DNA of 45,637 bases from Taklimakanibacter deserti (GCA_003574785.1 QORU01000030.1:1-45637), one strand, 5' to 3'; shown: positions 1 through 9,776, numbered from the stretch's first letter. Numbers and translations: made by a program. The notes: generated by a model from the letters alone, not told the origin.

Positions 1-100
1 ATGCCGCCAAAGGCGGCACCGGCGAAGCTGGCGCGAAGCGTCCTGGACAGTGCGAGCACGGCGCTACAATCGACAATCACGGAACCTTCTCGTCCTCTCT

Positions 101-170
101 TCTCGCGGGGTTACCGCCCCGCAAGACCTTGACTTGTTGGTGGGAGGTCCTCTCCCCCGTTGGGGCGAGT
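101..170. repeat. Degenerate palindromic repeat at the left edge
   Basis: Bases 105-122 form GCGGGG/CCCCGC arms around a 6-nt loop. Bases 149-170 (a run of C, then GTTGGGGCGAG) resemble the half-element seen at about 10908-10929 and the clearer copies near 5.7 kb and 45.4 kb. I read it as a decayed member of the same dispersed repeat. No gene could be supported in bases 1-228; open frames there show no recognisable protein. Confidence 0.4.
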
Positions 171-228
171 GTATTAGCCCGCAATTCCGTTCAAGACGGG
201 CCTGCCCGATATCGGCTCATCTGCGGCG

Positions 229-1101
229 ATGTCGCAGAAGCTCGCGGGCTGTGCCTGTCTGACGTCGGCCATGATCCTGGTCGGCAGCACGGTGATCGCG
301 AGCAAGATCATCGGCGGCGGCTTACCGCCTTTCGCCGCCGCGGCGCTGCGCTTCGCCATCGCTTTGCCGTTCCTCGTAGCTATCATGCATATCAGCGGGA
401 CCGCCTGGCCGCGCCCCAGCCTGCATGACGGGCTGCTGCTCCTCGTCCAGTCGACGGCCGGCAGTGTCGGCTACACCGCCTTGCTGATCTCGGGCCTGCG
501 CCTCACTTCGGCGGCCGATGCCGGTGTGATCGTCGGCACCTTGCCGGTCGTCTCCGCCACGATCTCCGTCCTGATCCTGGGCGAGCGGCCGCGGCCCATG
601 GTTCTGTTCGCCATCGGCCTCGCTGCCGCAGGCGTCTTCGCCATCGCCGTTCAATCGCGCGACGGCGCCGCCTCGTCGCTCCTCGGCAACAGCCTGATCT
701 TCGCCGCCGTCTTGTGCGAGGGCTTGTTCATTCTTCTCAACAAGCGGCTCAAGGTGCCGATTCCGCCTTTGGCCCAATCGACGCTGATGACCGGCATCGG
801 CCTCGTCGTTGCGCTGCTGCCCGCCCTGCTCGAAATCCCGTCCTTGGCGAATGTGACCACAAGCGCCCTCTTGGCGGTGGTCTATTATGCACTGGTGCCG
901 ACGGTCGGCGGCTATCTTCTGTGGTATGGCGGCCTGGCGCGGGTCTCGGGCGCGGAGGCGTCCCTGTTCACCTCCGTGGCGCCGGTTTCAGCGGTGCTCC
1001 TGGCGGTTATCCTGCTGGGCGAGGCGGTGAGTGCCAGCCAGATGATCGGCATCGCCTGCGTGCTGATCGCCGTCTTGAGCCTCGGCCTTGCGCGGAAGTA
1101 A
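229..1101 (+). CDS. EamA/DMT-family permease
   Basis: A 290-residue inner-membrane protein with about ten hydrophobic segments, the usual size for drug/metabolite transporter (EamA) exporters made of two five-helix repeats. Seen: glycine/alanine-rich helices, the first starting near residue 10, and a second repeat starting around residue 145. The substrate cannot be told from sequence; family members export amino acids, sugars or small drugs. The ATG at 229 has no good Shine-Dalgarno sequence, and an internal ATG at 271 would remove part of the first helix, so 229 is preferred. It stands alone, convergent with the next gene. Confidence 0.85.
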   Translation: MSQKLAGCACLTSAMILVGSTVIASKIIGGGLPPFAAAALRFAIALPFLVAIMHISGTAWPRPSLHDGLLLLVQSTAGSVGYTALLISGLRLTSAADAGVIVGTLPVVSATISVLILGERPRPMVLFAIGLAAAGVFAIAVQSRDGAASSLLGNSLIFAAVLCEGLFILLNKRLKVPIPPLAQSTLMTGIGLVVALLPALLEIPSLANVTTSALLAVVYYALVPTVGGYLLWYGGLARVSGAEASLFTSVAPVSAVLLAVILLGEAVSASQMIGIACVLIAVLSLGLARK

Positions 1102-1121
1102 GCATCGCCATCTCAGCGGGT

Positions 1122-1571
1122 TCATGCGATTTGCACCAGGTCCGTGGAACATCCGGTCCATTTCCGAAATAGTTTGATCGCGATCTCGAGAAACTCTTCA
1201 CGAGTTGCCGGTCCGATCTCGTCCATGACTGAATGGGTGAACTTGGACGTATCAAAAACCCCTAGCATTCTGGTGCCCGACAGAGATGACTCTTCAATGC
1301 CGATAAACCAATCGAGCCGCCTTGTTGCCATATTGAGAATGGCCAAGGAAAACTGATAACTGATAAAGCCTGGCCTGCCGGTTCGGCTATGCTTGATTGT
1401 CCTGGGATTCTCCAGAAGGAGCAGGCGATAGGGGTTGCATTCGAAGACCGCCACGGGGTCCGCGTTGACGAGGTCGGGCATGCTGGCAACCTGCATCACC
1501 GGCTTGCCATCGCGATCGGCCAGATAGTCCGCTACATTGAAGGTCTCTGAACCGTTCGCCTTCTCGCCCAT
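1122..1571 (-). CDS. Hypothetical protein, orphan
   Basis: A soluble protein of about 149 residues with no motif I recognise. The chosen start is the ATG at 1571, preceded by GAGGGGG a few bases upstream; the frame stays open further upstream, but that would overlap the transglycosylase gene. The sequence has a plausible alpha/beta composition (hydrophobic strands around LLLLENP and DWFIGIEES, a C-terminal amphipathic helix). It is visibly less GC-rich than its neighbours, suggesting acquisition from elsewhere. It lies downstream of, and in the same direction as, the lytic transglycosylase, separated by 38 bases. Function unknown. Confidence 0.55.
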   Translation of the reverse strand: MGEKANGSETFNVADYLADRDGKPVMQVASMPDLVNADPVAVFECNPYRLLLLENPRTIKHSRTGRPGFISYQFSLAILNMATRRLDWFIGIEESSLSGTRMLGVFDTSKFTHSVMDEIGPATREEFLEIAIKLFRKWTGCSTDLVQIA

Positions 1572-1609
1572 GTCCCCCTCGTATAGCCGGGAAACCCCGG
1601 CCGGAGCTT

Positions 1610-2281
1610 CTATTTCAAGAGGCCCTTCTGTTTCAGGAGCGCCCGCGACACGCAGCCGCCGAAATTGCGGCCCGGCTGGACGACCCTGGCGAAGCATTTG
1701 CTGCCGCCGAGCCTGACCCGGATGCGGCCTTTGACGCGGATCGACCCGCCGCCGCCCTCATTGAAGCCGAAAGTGGGCTTCGGCACCTCGCCGGTCACTG
1801 GAAAGCCGACGCTGACGAGGTGGCTGCGCACGCGCTTGCAATAGTCGACGGATTTGACCGAGAAGCGCGTCTCGCCGTGGCCGGCGCGGTATTTCATCAC
1901 CGTGGTGCAGATATCCTGGTTGGCGAGGCGCCAGGCCTCGGCCAGATATTGCGTGCCATAGGCGATGTTGGTTTCGGGCTCTGCCAGGGCCGAAAGCGAG
2001 CCCTTGAAGCCCATCATGTCGGCGGTCGATGGCAGGATCTGCATCAGGCCCACTTCGCCGACATCGCCGCGGGCCCCCGGCCTGTAGCCGCTCTCGACCC
2101 GCATCACCGCGTCGACGATGGCGAAGGGGATCTTGTTGCGCGAAGCTTCCGCCTTGCCGATGCGCTGATAGAGCGCCTTGCCGCTGTCGAGCTCATCGAG
2201 CGGCGGACGCGCCAAGGCGGTCCCCGCGCTGAGCGCGCCGGCAATGAGCATAATGATCCCGAAGACCCAGGGCCCTGTCAT
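1610..2281 (-). CDS. Lytic transglycosylase, SLT domain
   Basis: A 223-residue exported murein-cleaving enzyme. From the ATG at 2281 residues 1-24 form a signal peptide (hydrophobic core, then ALA). The SLT fold follows: the catalytic glutamate is E63 in RVESGY, followed by GEVGLMQILPSTA and the YGTQYL helix typical of family 1 transglycosylases. The tail after about residue 160 is basic and glycine-rich with two cysteines (KCFARV, GGCVSRA), possibly disulfide-linked in the periplasm. The frame is open to 2374, but a start there would bury the signal peptide behind a 31-residue polar extension. It probably remodels peptidoglycan. Confidence 0.85.
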   Translation of the reverse strand: MTGPWVFGIIMLIAGALSAGTALARPPLDELDSGKALYQRIGKAEASRNKIPFAIVDAVMRVESGYRPGARGDVGEVGLMQILPSTADMMGFKGSLSALAEPETNIAYGTQYLAEAWRLANQDICTTVMKYRAGHGETRFSVKSVDYCKRVRSHLVSVGFPVTGEVPKPTFGFNEGGGGSIRVKGRIRVRLGGSKCFARVVQPGRNFGGCVSRALLKQKGLLK

Positions 2282-2416
2282 ACGGATAATGTGCGTCTGT
2301 CCTACCGTCAAAATCAAGATCGCAACGGATTGTTCCGAATTTGCGTCCGATCCGCCTGATATGCCCCAGCTCATGGCATTTTGTTGAATATTCCGCCCGT
2401 TGCGCGGCTGGTCGCG

Positions 2417-4219
2417 TTAATTCTCATCCATCTTGAGCGCCGCGATGAAGGCCTCCTGCGGGATCTCGACCTTGCCGAACTGGCGCATCTTCTTCTTGCC
2501 TTCCTTCTGCTTGTCGAGAAGCTTGCGCTTGCGGGTGATGTCGCCGCCATAGCATTTGGCGGTGACGTCCTTGCGCAGCGCCGACAAGGTCTCGCGGGCG
2601 ACGATCTTGCCGCCGATCGCCGCCTGGATCGGGATCTGGAACATATGGCGCGGGATGAGCTCCTTGAGCTTCTCGCACATCACCCGGCCGCGCTGCTCGG
2701 CCCGGCCCCGGTGCACGATCATCGAAAGCGCATCGACCGGCTCGGCATTGACCAGGATGCCCATGCGCACCAGGTCGCCTTCCTCATAGCCGATCATCTT
2801 GTAGTCGAAGCTCGCATAGCCGCGGCTCACCGACTTCAGCCGGTCATAGAAGTCGAACACCACCTCGTTGAGCGGCAGGTCATAGACGAGCATGGCGCGC
2901 GTGCCGGCATAGGTGAGCTGCTTCTGCCGCCCGCGCCGGTCCTCGCACAGTTTCAGGATCGAGCCCAGATATTCGTCGGGCACCAGGATCGTCGCCTCGA
3001 TCCACGGCTCCTCGATGGATGAGATATGATTGGGCTCCGGCAGGTCGACCGGATTGTGCAATTCGATCTGGGTGCCGTCATTGAGATTGACCTTGTAGAT
3101 GACCGACGGCGCGGTGGTGATGACATCGACATTGAATTCGCGCTCGATGCGCTCGCGGATGATCTCGAGATGGAGGAGCCCCAGGAAGCCGCAGCGGAAG
3201 CCGAAGCCGAGCGCTGCCGAGGTTTCCATCTCATAGGAGAAGCTCGCATCATTGAGGCGCAGTTTGCCCATGGCGTCGCGCAGATCCTCGAAGCGCGCCG
3301 CATCGACGGGGAAGAAGCCGGCGAAGACGACGGGCTGTGCCGGCTTGAAGCCGGGGAGGGCTGCGGTGGCGGGGTTCTTCTCGTCCGTCACCGTGTCGCC
3401 GACGCGGGTGTCGGCCACTTGCTTGATGGCGGCGGTGAAGAAGCCGATCTCGCCCGGCCCGAGCTTGTCGATCATCTCGCGCTTGGGCCGCGAAATGCCG
3501 AGGCGCTCGACCTGGTAGGAGGCGCCCGTCGACATCAGCTTGATCTTCTGGCCCTTGCGGATCTCGCCATCGACGACGCGCAACAGCACGACGACGCCGA
3601 GATAGGGATCGTACCAGCTGTCGATGAGGAGCGCCTTCAAGGGCGCGTCGCGGTTGCCCTTGGGCGCCGGCAGGCGATTGACGATGGCTTCCAGCACATC
3701 CGGCACGCCGAGGCCGGTCTTGGCGGAAATCTCGACCGCGTCGGAGGCGTCGAGCCCGATCACATCCTCGATCTGCTGGCGGATGCGCTCGGGCTCCGCC
3801 GCCGGCAGGTCAACCTTATTGAGGACGGGGATGATCTCGTGATTGTTGTTGATCGCCTGATAGACATTGGCGAGCGTCTGGGCCTCGACGCCCTGGCTCG
3901 CATCGACGACGAGGAGCGATCCCTCGCAGGCGGCGAGCGAACGCGACACCTCATAGGCGAAGTCGACATGGCCCGGCGTGTCGATGAGGTTCAGCACGTA
4001 TTTCTCGCCCGATTTCGCGGTGTAATCGAGGCGCACGGTGTTGGCCTTGATGGTGATGCCGCGCTCGCGCTCGAGTTCCATCGAATCGAGGATCTGGTCG
4101 ACCATCTCGCGGTCCGAGACGGCGCCGCACAGCTGGATCAGCCGGTCGGCCAAGGTCGATTTGCCATGGTCGATATGGGCGATGATGGAGAAGTTGCGGA
4201 TATGGCGAAGGTCGGTCAT
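2417..4219 (-). CDS. lepA: Elongation factor 4 (LepA)
   Basis: A 600-residue translational GTPase, full length for LepA. The G domain is near-canonical: AHIDHGKST (P-loop), DTPGHVDF (G3) and NKVDLP (G4). Domains II, III and V and the LepA-specific C-terminal domain follow, ending near [20 protein letters not shown]4 binds ribosomes and acts on stalled or mistranslocated complexes in the cytoplasm. The start is the ATG at 4219, directly before the P-loop region as in other LepA proteins. It is divergent from mbfA across a 121-base gap. Confidence 0.98.
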   Translation of the reverse strand: MTDLRHIRNFSIIAHIDHGKSTLADRLIQLCGAVSDREMVDQILDSMELERERGITIKANTVRLDYTAKSGEKYVLNLIDTPGHVDFAYEVSRSLAACEGSLLVVDASQGVEAQTLANVYQAINNNHEIIPVLNKVDLPAAEPERIRQQIEDVIGLDASDAVEISAKTGLGVPDVLEAIVNRLPAPKGNRDAPLKALLIDSWYDPYLGVVVLLRVVDGEIRKGQKIKLMSTGASYQVERLGISRPKREMIDKLGPGEIGFFTAAIKQVADTRVGDTVTDEKNPATAALPGFKPAQPVVFAGFFPVDAARFEDLRDAMGKLRLNDASFSYEMETSAALGFGFRCGFLGLLHLEIIRERIEREFNVDVITTAPSVIYKVNLNDGTQIELHNPVDLPEPNHISSIEEPWIEATILVPDEYLGSILKLCEDRRGRQKQLTYAGTRAMLVYDLPLNEVVFDFYDRLKSVSRGYASFDYKMIGYEEGDLVRMGILVNAEPVDALSMIVHRGRAEQRGRVMCEKLKELIPRHMFQIPIQAAIGGKIVARETLSALRKDVTAKCYGGDITRKRKLLDKQKEGKKKMRQFGKVEIPQEAFIAALKMDEN

Positions 4220-4315
4220 TCAATCACGATGGCTTTGAAAGGGGGCTTGTGACAGGGCCCCCTTGCCCCGTCAAGCGCTGGAAAAATCTCATATAATTCA
4301 AGGGCTGGATTATAG

Positions 4316-4332
4316 TTTAGAATTATTCTAAA
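4316..4332. promoter_or_regulatory. Irr-type ICE box upstream of mbfA
   Basis: TTTAGAA-TTA-TTCTAAA is a perfect 7-3-7 inverted repeat ending 8 bases before the mbfA ATG. It matches the iron-control element bound by Irr in Rhizobiales, where mbfA is a known Irr target. A perfect TATAAT hexamer lies at 4292-4297, which would put transcription initiation near 4304 with the palindrome just downstream, so bound Irr would block initiation or early elongation. No good -35 or Shine-Dalgarno is visible. The match to ICE rests on remembered consensus. Confidence 0.8.
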
Positions 4333-4340
4333 CGGTATCT

Positions 4341-5297
4341 ATGAAAGCCTTTTCCGATCTGACCGAACAAGAGATCCTCGCTCTCGCCATATCGAGCGAG
4401 GAGGACGATTCCCGCACCTATCTGGCCTTTGCCCATGAGCTCATGGACAAGTTCCCGGCTTCTGCCAAGGTCTTTATAGAGATGGCGGAGGAGGAGCAGG
4501 CGCATAAGCGCAGCCTGACCGACGCCTATCAGAAGAAATTCGGCGATTTCATCCCCTTGATCCGCAGGACCGATGTCAGGGGCTTCGTCCAGCACACGCC
4601 GGTTTGGCTGTCGAAGCAGATGACGCTCGATGCCATGCGCCAGCGCGCCGAGGTGCTGGAGCTCGAGAACATGCGCTTCTACAAGCAGGCGGCGGAGCAG
4701 GCGAGCGATCCCAAGGTCGCCCAGCTCTTGCGCGATCTGGCGGAAGCCGAGAAGAACCACACCTCGTTGGCCGACCGCCTGGGCCTCAAGCATCTGACGC
4801 CCGATGCCAGGCTCGAAGAGGCAGAGGCGAGAAAGAAGCTCTTCCTCCTGCAGGTGATCCAGCCGGGCCTCGTCGGGCTGATGGACGGCTCGGTCTCGAC
4901 CCTGGCGCCGCTTTTCGCCGCGGCCTTCGCCACCCATGACACCTGGCAGACCTTCCTCGTCGGCCTTGCCGCTTCGCTCGGCGCCGGCATCTCGATGGGC
5001 CTCGCCGAGGGCCTGTCGGATGACGGCAAGCTCTCCGGCCGCGGCCGGCCGCTGATCAGAGGCCTTGCTTCCGGCATCATGACCATGATCGGGGGCCTCG
5101 GCCACGCGCTGCCCTATCTCATCCCGGATTTCTGGACCGCGACCATCATCGCCACGATCGTGGTCTTCATCGAGCTTTGGGCGATCTCCTGGATCCGCTG
5201 GAAATACATGGATACGCCTTTCCTGCGCGCCGCCTTCCAGGTGGCGGTGGGCGGGGCGCTGGTGTTCCTGACAGGGATATTCATCGGAAGCGCATGA
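4341..5297 (+). CDS. mbfA: Membrane-bound ferritin MbfA (ferritin-VIT1 fusion)
   Basis: A 318-residue fusion. Residues 1-150 form a rubrerythrin-like four-helix ferritin domain with di-iron ligand candidates E20, E52 and H55 (EEEQAH), and a second set in ELENMRFY and EAEKNH. Residues about 170-318 are a VIT1-like membrane domain with about five helices and the [13 protein letters not shown] and [12 protein letters not shown] segments. In rhizobia MbfA exports iron across the inner membrane and protects against iron and peroxide stress. It is controlled by the ICE box immediately upstream and overlaps the next gene by 4 bases (ATGA), so the two should be co-transcribed and translationally coupled. 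Confidence 0.92.
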   Translation: MKAFSDLTEQEILALAISSEEDDSRTYLAFAHELMDKFPASAKVFIEMAEEEQAHKRSLTDAYQKKFGDFIPLIRRTDVRGFVQHTPVWLSKQMTLDAMRQRAEVLELENMRFYKQAAEQASDPKVAQLLRDLAEAEKNHTSLADRLGLKHLTPDARLEEAEARKKLFLLQVIQPGLVGLMDGSVSTLAPLFAAAFATHDTWQTFLVGLAASLGAGISMGLAEGLSDDGKLSGRGRPLIRGLASGIMTMIGGLGHALPYLIPDFWTATIIATIVVFIELWAISWIRWKYMDTPFLRAAFQVAVGGALVFLTGIFIGSA

Positions 5298-5614
5298 AGA
5301 AGATACTCTTCGTGTGCAGCCAGAACCGTCTGCGCAGCCCGACCGCCGAGCAGATATTCTCCAAGCGGCGCGATATCGAGGTCGACTCGGCCGGCACCAA
5401 CAATGATGCCGATCAACCACTGACCGCCGAGCTGGTCGAATGGGCGGACATCATCTTCGTTATGGAGAAGGCGCATCGCAGAAAGCTGCAGCAGCGCTTT
5501 CGGCTGCAGCTCAAGAACACCCGCGTCGTTTGCCTCGGCATACCGGACGATTTCGCGTTCATGGACCCGATGCTCGTGCGCATCCTCGAAGCGCGGGTGT
5601 CGCGGTATTTGTGA
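5294..5614 (+). CDS. Short low-molecular-weight tyrosine phosphatase-like protein
   Basis: A 106-residue cytoplasmic protein. The N-terminal strand and P-loop [16 protein letters not shown] carry a CX5R phosphatase signature followed by Ser, and DPMLV near the end has the DP typical of the general-acid loop. It is shorter than classical LMW-PTPs (about 150 residues) and matches the predicted phosphatase group I know as COG4551. Its ATG overlaps the mbfA stop codon, placing it in the same Irr-controlled transcript. The substrate is unknown; a link to iron or redox stress is inferred from context only. The stop codon lies just before a palindromic repeat. Confidence 0.8.
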   Translation: MKKILFVCSQNRLRSPTAEQIFSKRRDIEVDSAGTNNDADQPLTAELVEWADIIFVMEKAHRRKLQQRFRLQLKNTRVVCLGIPDDFAFMDPMLVRILEARVSRYL

Positions 5615-5618
5615 AATA

Positions 5619-5825
5619 CCCTCGCCCCGCGAAGCGGGGAGAGGGAGGGACCCGGCGCGCAGCGCCGGGAGGGTGAGGGGCACTTGCACCAAGGAAACGA
5701 TGGTCACTTCAGTTTGCACAAATGCATTGGCAAACTGGGATTCACGATCAAGAGGCCCCTCACCTTCCCATTGCTTCGCAATGGGCCCCGGGCCCCTCCC
5801 TCTCCCCGCTTCGCGGGGTGAGGGG
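5619..5825. repeat. Inverted palindromic repeat doublet (REP/REPIN-like)
   Basis: Two related elements face each other across about 71 bases of unrelated sequence. The left one (5619-5681) holds hairpins CCCCGC-gaa-GCGGGG and CCCGGCGC-gca-GCGCCGGG. The right one (5753-5825) holds CCCATTGC-ttc-GCAATGGG and CCCCGC-ttc-GCGGGG. Both are bordered by CCCTC/GAGGG tracts. The same arrangement recurs at 45373-45550. It lies between convergent genes, where it may also terminate transcription. Spacing and inverted orientation resemble REP doublets, but no RAYT transposase gene is in the window. Confidence 0.8.
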
Positions 5826-5830
5826 TTTGG

Positions 5831-8239
5831 CTAACTCCGCAGCACGCCGCCGGTCGCCTTATGGACTTGCGCCACGACCTTCTGGGAGAGCTCCTCGATC
5901 TCCTCTTCGGTCAGCGTCTTCTCGCGCGGCTGGATCGTCACCTCGACGGCGAGCGACATCTTGCCCTGGTCGAGCGAGCCGCCGGCGAAGCGGTCGAAGA
6001 CCATCACCTCCGTGATGAGCTCTCTGTCGGCGCCCTTGGCGGCCTTCACCACCTTGTCGGCCTCGATGCCCGCATCGAGCACGAAGGCGAAATCGCGCTT
6101 CACCGCCATGAGATCGGAGGCGTTGAGTGCCGGCCGCGTATTGCCCTTGCCCTTGGGTTGCGGGATGGCGCTGAGGATCACCTCGAAGGCGACGAGCGGG
6201 CCCTTCACATCGAGCTCGGCCAGCACGCGCGGATGGATCTCGCCGAAGGTGGCGATCTTGTTCTGCGGCCCCATCTGGATCGTGCCGGAACGGCCGGGAT
6301 GATACCAGGAGGGCGCCTCGCCCACGACCTGCATCGTGGCGACGGAGGCGCCGGCGGCGTCGAGCACGGCGAGCGCATCGGCCTTGGCGGTGAACACATC
6401 GACGGGACGCTGACCGCCTTGCCAGTTGCGCGGCACGTCATCGCCGCGCCGGATGCCTGAGGCCCTGAGCGTCTCGTCCTCCGGCTTGTCGCCGGCATAG
6501 GCCTGGCCCACTTCGAACAGCGCCACGTCGAGGAAGCCGCGCGCCATGTTGCGCGACGCTGCGGCGATCAGATTGGGCAGCAGCGAAGGCCGCATGTCGG
6601 AGAGTTCCGACGAGATCGGATTGGCGAGCACCAAAGCGCGATTGCGCTGGCCGTTGTTGAACAGCCGCGCCTGCGCTTCGGGCACGAACGACCAGGTCAC
6701 CGCCTCGTTGAGGCCGCGCGCGGCGAGCGTGCGCCGGGCTCCTATCATGCGCCGCTGCAGCGGATTGAGCACCGGCTTCGCCACCGCCGACAGCCGCGGC
6801 ATCTCGGCGAAGGGCACATTGTCGAGCCCATAGACGCGGCAGACCTCTTCGACGAGATCGGCGTCGCCCTGGACGTCCGGCCGCCAGGACGGCACGAAGC
6901 ACATGAGGCCGTCCGATTTCTCGATCACGTCGAAGCCGAGATGGGTCAGGATCTCCCTCTGCTGGGCTTCCGAGACCTCGACGCCGCCGAGGCTCGCGAC
7001 CCGGCCGCGGCGCAAAAGATAGCTGCGCGACGTGTCGGGCACGCGCCCCGCGATCACCAGCTCCGACGGCTCGCCGCCGCAGAGATCGAGGATCATCTGG
7101 GTGCCGAGCTCGATGCCGTTCTGGGTGAAGGCCGGATCGGCGCCGCGCTCGAAGCGATAGCGCGCATCCGACTGGATGCCGAGCTTGCGGCCCGTCGCCG
7201 CGGTGCGGACGGGATCGAAATAAGCGGCTTCGAGGAAGACATTGACGGTCGTGTTCGAGCAGCCGCTGTCCGACCCGCCGATGATGCCGCCGAGCGCTTC
7301 GGGCGACCGTTCGTCGGCGATGACGGTCATGGCCGCATCGAGCCAATAGGTCTTGCCGTCGAGGGCCTTCAGATATTCGCCGCGCCGTGCGAGGCGCGCA
7401 TGGATCGAGCCCTTGAGCTTGTCGGCGTCGAACACATGCAGCGGCCGGTTATAGGCATAGGTGATGTAGTTGGTGATATCGACGAGCGCCGAGATCGGCC
7501 GAAGCCCGATCGCCTTGAGCCGCGCCTGCAGCCATTTGGGCGAAGGGCCGTTCTTCACACCTCTCACATAGCGCCCGATGAACAACGGGCAGGGCGCGTC
7601 ATCGCCACTGTCGAAGAGCAGCGAGACGCCGATCGGCGAGCGGAACTTGCCTTGGATGGTGGGCACCTTGAGCGGCTTGAGCTTGCCGAGACCCTTGGCG
7701 GCGAGATCGCGGGCGATGCCATAGATGCCGAGCGCGTCGGGCCGGTTCGGCGTCACCTTGATGTAGATCATCGGATCGGCGAGGCCGAGCGCCTCGGCCG
7801 CCAATGTTCCGATCGGCACCGTCTTGTCGATTTCGATGATGCCGTCATGCTCGTCGGAGATCATGAGCTCGCGCTCGGAGACCAGCATGCCGTTCGATTC
7901 GACGCCGCGGATGACGCCCTTTTCGAGCGTCATGTTGGTGCCTGGAATATGGGAGCCGGGCGGCGCGAAGATCGCCTTCATGCCGGTCTTGGCATTGGGC
8001 GCGCCACACACGACCTGGACGAGGCCGGAACGGGTGACGACGTCGCAGACCTGCAAGCGGTCGGCGTCGGGATGCTTGCGCGCTTCCTTCACAAAAGCGA
8101 CGGTGAAGGGCTGCAGCGGCTTGCGCTTGTCCTCGACCGCTTCGACCTCGAGGCCGATGCCGTAGAGGCCTTCGACGATCTGATCGAGACTGGCCTGAGT
8201 GTCGAGATAATCCTTGAGCCAGCCGAGGGTGAATTTCAT
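5831..8239 (-). CDS. pheT: Phenylalanine-tRNA ligase beta subunit
   Basis: An 802-residue subunit of the alpha2/beta2 class II enzyme that charges tRNA-Phe. Seen in order: N-terminal [13 protein letters not shown], the EMAP-like tRNA-binding domain (about residues 40-150), the B3/B4 editing region (including [20 protein letters not shown]), B5, the catalytic-like core and a C-terminal anticodon-binding FDX-ACB domain ([16 protein letters not shown]). The ATG at 8239 overlaps the pheS stop codon by 4 bases. The frame continues upstream, but that extension is only the shadow of pheS. It ends 5 bases before a palindromic repeat doublet. Confidence 0.98.
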   Translation of the reverse strand: MKFTLGWLKDYLDTQASLDQIVEGLYGIGLEVEAVEDKRKPLQPFTVAFVKEARKHPDADRLQVCDVVTRSGLVQVVCGAPNAKTGMKAIFAPPGSHIPGTNMTLEKGVIRGVESNGMLVSERELMISDEHDGIIEIDKTVPIGTLAAEALGLADPMIYIKVTPNRPDALGIYGIARDLAAKGLGKLKPLKVPTIQGKFRSPIGVSLLFDSGDDAPCPLFIGRYVRGVKNGPSPKWLQARLKAIGLRPISALVDITNYITYAYNRPLHVFDADKLKGSIHARLARRGEYLKALDGKTYWLDAAMTVIADERSPEALGGIIGGSDSGCSNTTVNVFLEAAYFDPVRTAATGRKLGIQSDARYRFERGADPAFTQNGIELGTQMILDLCGGEPSELVIAGRVPDTSRSYLLRRGRVASLGGVEVSEAQQREILTHLGFDVIEKSDGLMCFVPSWRPDVQGDADLVEEVCRVYGLDNVPFAEMPRLSAVAKPVLNPLQRRMIGARRTLAARGLNEAVTWSFVPEAQARLFNNGQRNRALVLANPISSELSDMRPSLLPNLIAAASRNMARGFLDVALFEVGQAYAGDKPEDETLRASGIRRGDDVPRNWQGGQRPVDVFTAKADALAVLDAAGASVATMQVVGEAPSWYHPGRSGTIQMGPQNKIATFGEIHPRVLAELDVKGPLVAFEVILSAIPQPKGKGNTRPALNASDLMAVKRDFAFVLDAGIEADKVVKAAKGADRELITEVMVFDRFAGGSLDQGKMSLAVEVTIQPREKTLTEEEIEELSQKVVAQVHKATGGVLRS

Positions 8240-9309
8240 GACGAGAGCCCTCCGGCGAGTGTCGGGATGTGCAAGGCGCGGAAACCATAGTGCCTGAGCC
8301 AGCGCAGGTCGGCTTCGAAGAAGGCGCGGAGATCCGGGATGCCGTATTTGAGCATGGCGATGCGGTCGAGGCCCATGCCGAAGGCGAAGCCCTGATAGCG
8401 GTCGGGATCGAGCCCGCCGGCCTTGATCACATTGGGATGCACCATGCCGCTGCCGAGGATCTCGAGCCAGGACGTGCCCTGGCCGATCTTCACCTGGCCG
8501 CCTTCCCATGAGCAGTTGATGTCGACTTCCATCGAGGGCTCGGTGAAGGGGAAGTGCGAGGCGCGGAAGCGCATCTTCACATCATCGATCTCGAAGAACG
8601 CCTTGCAGAATTCGGCGAGCGCCCATTTGAGATGGCCCAAATGCGTCTCCTCGTCGATGACGAGGCCCTCGATCTGGTGGAACATCGGCGTATGCGTCTG
8701 GTCCGAATCGGAGCGGAAGGTGCGCCCCGGCGCGATGATGCGGATCGGCGGCTTCTGCTCGAGCATGGTGCGGATCTGCACCGGCGAGGTATGGGTGCGC
8801 AACAGCATGCGCGTGCCGTCGCCCTTGGGATGGAAGTAGAAGGTGTCGTGCTCCTGGCGGGCCGGATGCTCAGCCGGCATGTTGAGCGCGGTGAAATTGT
8901 AGAAGTCGTTCTCGATATGGGGGCCTTCGGCCACCGAGAAGCCGAGATCGCCCCAGATCTGGACGATCTCTTCCCATACCTGGCTCACCGGATGGATGCT
9001 GCCTTGCGTTTCGGGCCGGGCCGGGAGCGTCACGTCGACCTTCTCGGTCGCGAGCCTGGCCTCGAGCGACTTGGCCTGGAGTCCGGCCTTTTTCGCCGCG
9101 ATCGCCTGGGTGAGCTTTTCCTTGAGCGCGTTGAGCTCGGCGCCCGCGACTTTACGCTCGTCGGGCGTCATGTCGGCGAGCGTCTTCATGCGCTCGGAGA
9201 GGGCGCCCTTCTTGCCCAGCGCCGAAACGCGCATGGATTCGAGCTCGGTCTCGTCGGCCGCGGCCTGAATGCCGTCGATCAGCGATTGTTCTAGGGTTTG
9301 CAGACTCAT
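8236..9309 (-). CDS. pheS: Phenylalanine-tRNA ligase alpha subunit
   Basis: A 357-residue catalytic subunit. An N-terminal coiled coil (about residues 1-90) precedes the class II core, with motif 2 around [20 protein letters not shown] and motif 3 near the C-terminus ([17 protein letters not shown]). It joins PheT to aminoacylate tRNA-Phe. The start ATG at 9309 has GGAAA just upstream. Only about 18 bases separate it from the U-run of the hairpin at 9328-9378, so any transcript reaching pheS must cross that hairpin unless it starts inside it. Confidence 0.97.
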   Translation of the reverse strand: MSLQTLEQSLIDGIQAAADETELESMRVSALGKKGALSERMKTLADMTPDERKVAGAELNALKEKLTQAIAAKKAGLQAKSLEARLATEKVDVTLPARPETQGSIHPVSQVWEEIVQIWGDLGFSVAEGPHIENDFYNFTALNMPAEHPARQEHDTFYFHPKGDGTRMLLRTHTSPVQIRTMLEQKPPIRIIAPGRTFRSDSDQTHTPMFHQIEGLVIDEETHLGHLKWALAEFCKAFFEIDDVKMRFRASHFPFTEPSMEVDINCSWEGGQVKIGQGTSWLEILGSGMVHPNVIKAGGLDPDRYQGFAFGMGLDRIAMLKYGIPDLRAFFEADLRWLRHYGFRALHIPTLAGGLSS

Positions 9310-9327
9310 TTTCCGAATCTTTCAACG

Positions 9328-9378
9328 AAAAGGCCGGGCCGATGGCGCTCATGAGGAGCGCCAAGCGAGGCCCGGCCT
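9328..9378 (-). terminator. Strong hairpin with U-run between rplT and pheS
   Basis: Read on the minus strand, AGGCCGGGCC pairs perfectly with GGCCCGGCCT (10 bp). An inner stem GGCGCT/AGCGCC sits inside, and a TTTT run follows, giving an intrinsic-terminator shape. There is no room for a promoter between it and pheS, so it should act as a partial terminator or attenuator setting the ratio of pheST to ribosomal-protein mRNA. No Phe-rich leader peptide was found in the 24 bases between rplT and the hairpin. Confidence 0.8.
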
Positions 9379-9401
9379 GAACCGATGGATACGTGCGAGG
9401 C

Positions 9402-9755
9402 TCAGAGAGCCGCTTTCGCCTTTTCGACGAGAGCAGCAAAAGCCTGAGGCTCGCGCACGGCGAGATCGGCCAGAACCTTGCGGTCGATCTCGATACCGGC
9501 CTTGCCGAGCCCGTTGATAAATCGGCCATAGGTGAGGCCGAGTTCGCGGCTCGCCGCATTGATGCGCTGGATCCACAAAGCGCGGAAATTGCGCTTCTTG
9601 GTGCGCCGGTCGCGATATTGATATTGCTGGGCCTTCTCGACCGCCTGGACGGCGACGCGGAAGATGTTCTTGCGGCGGTTGAAATAGCCCGACGCACTCT
9701 TGATGACTTTCTTGTGGGCGGCCCTCGCCGTCACACCACGCTTGACACGGGACAT
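9402..9755 (-). CDS. rplT: 50S ribosomal protein L20
   Basis: A 117-residue basic protein matching L20 throughout: [19 protein letters not shown] at the start, then [16 protein letters not shown] and the globular [21 protein letters not shown]20 binds 23S rRNA early in large-subunit assembly and in several bacteria represses its own rpmI-rplT mRNA. It follows rpmI with a 21-base gap and precedes the hairpin that separates it from pheST. Confidence 0.98.
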   Translation of the reverse strand: MSRVKRGVTARAAHKKVIKSASGYFNRRKNIFRVAVQAVEKAQQYQYRDRRTKKRNFRALWIQRINAASRELGLTYGRFINGLGKAGIEIDRKVLADLAVREPQAFAALVEKAKAAL

Positions 9756-9776
9756 GTCTGAACTCCTTGCAGCGAC

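Noticed and set aside
1..228. Open frames running in from the left edge
   Set aside because: None gives a recognisable protein end, and part of the stretch is a degenerate palindromic repeat; the first supportable gene starts at 229.
3026..4252. Long open frame opposite lepA
   Set aside because: Shadow of lepA in a GC-rich genome; no recognisable domain and composition dictated by the complementary strand. The same holds for long frames opposite pheT, rpoN, hlyD and the ABC ATPase.
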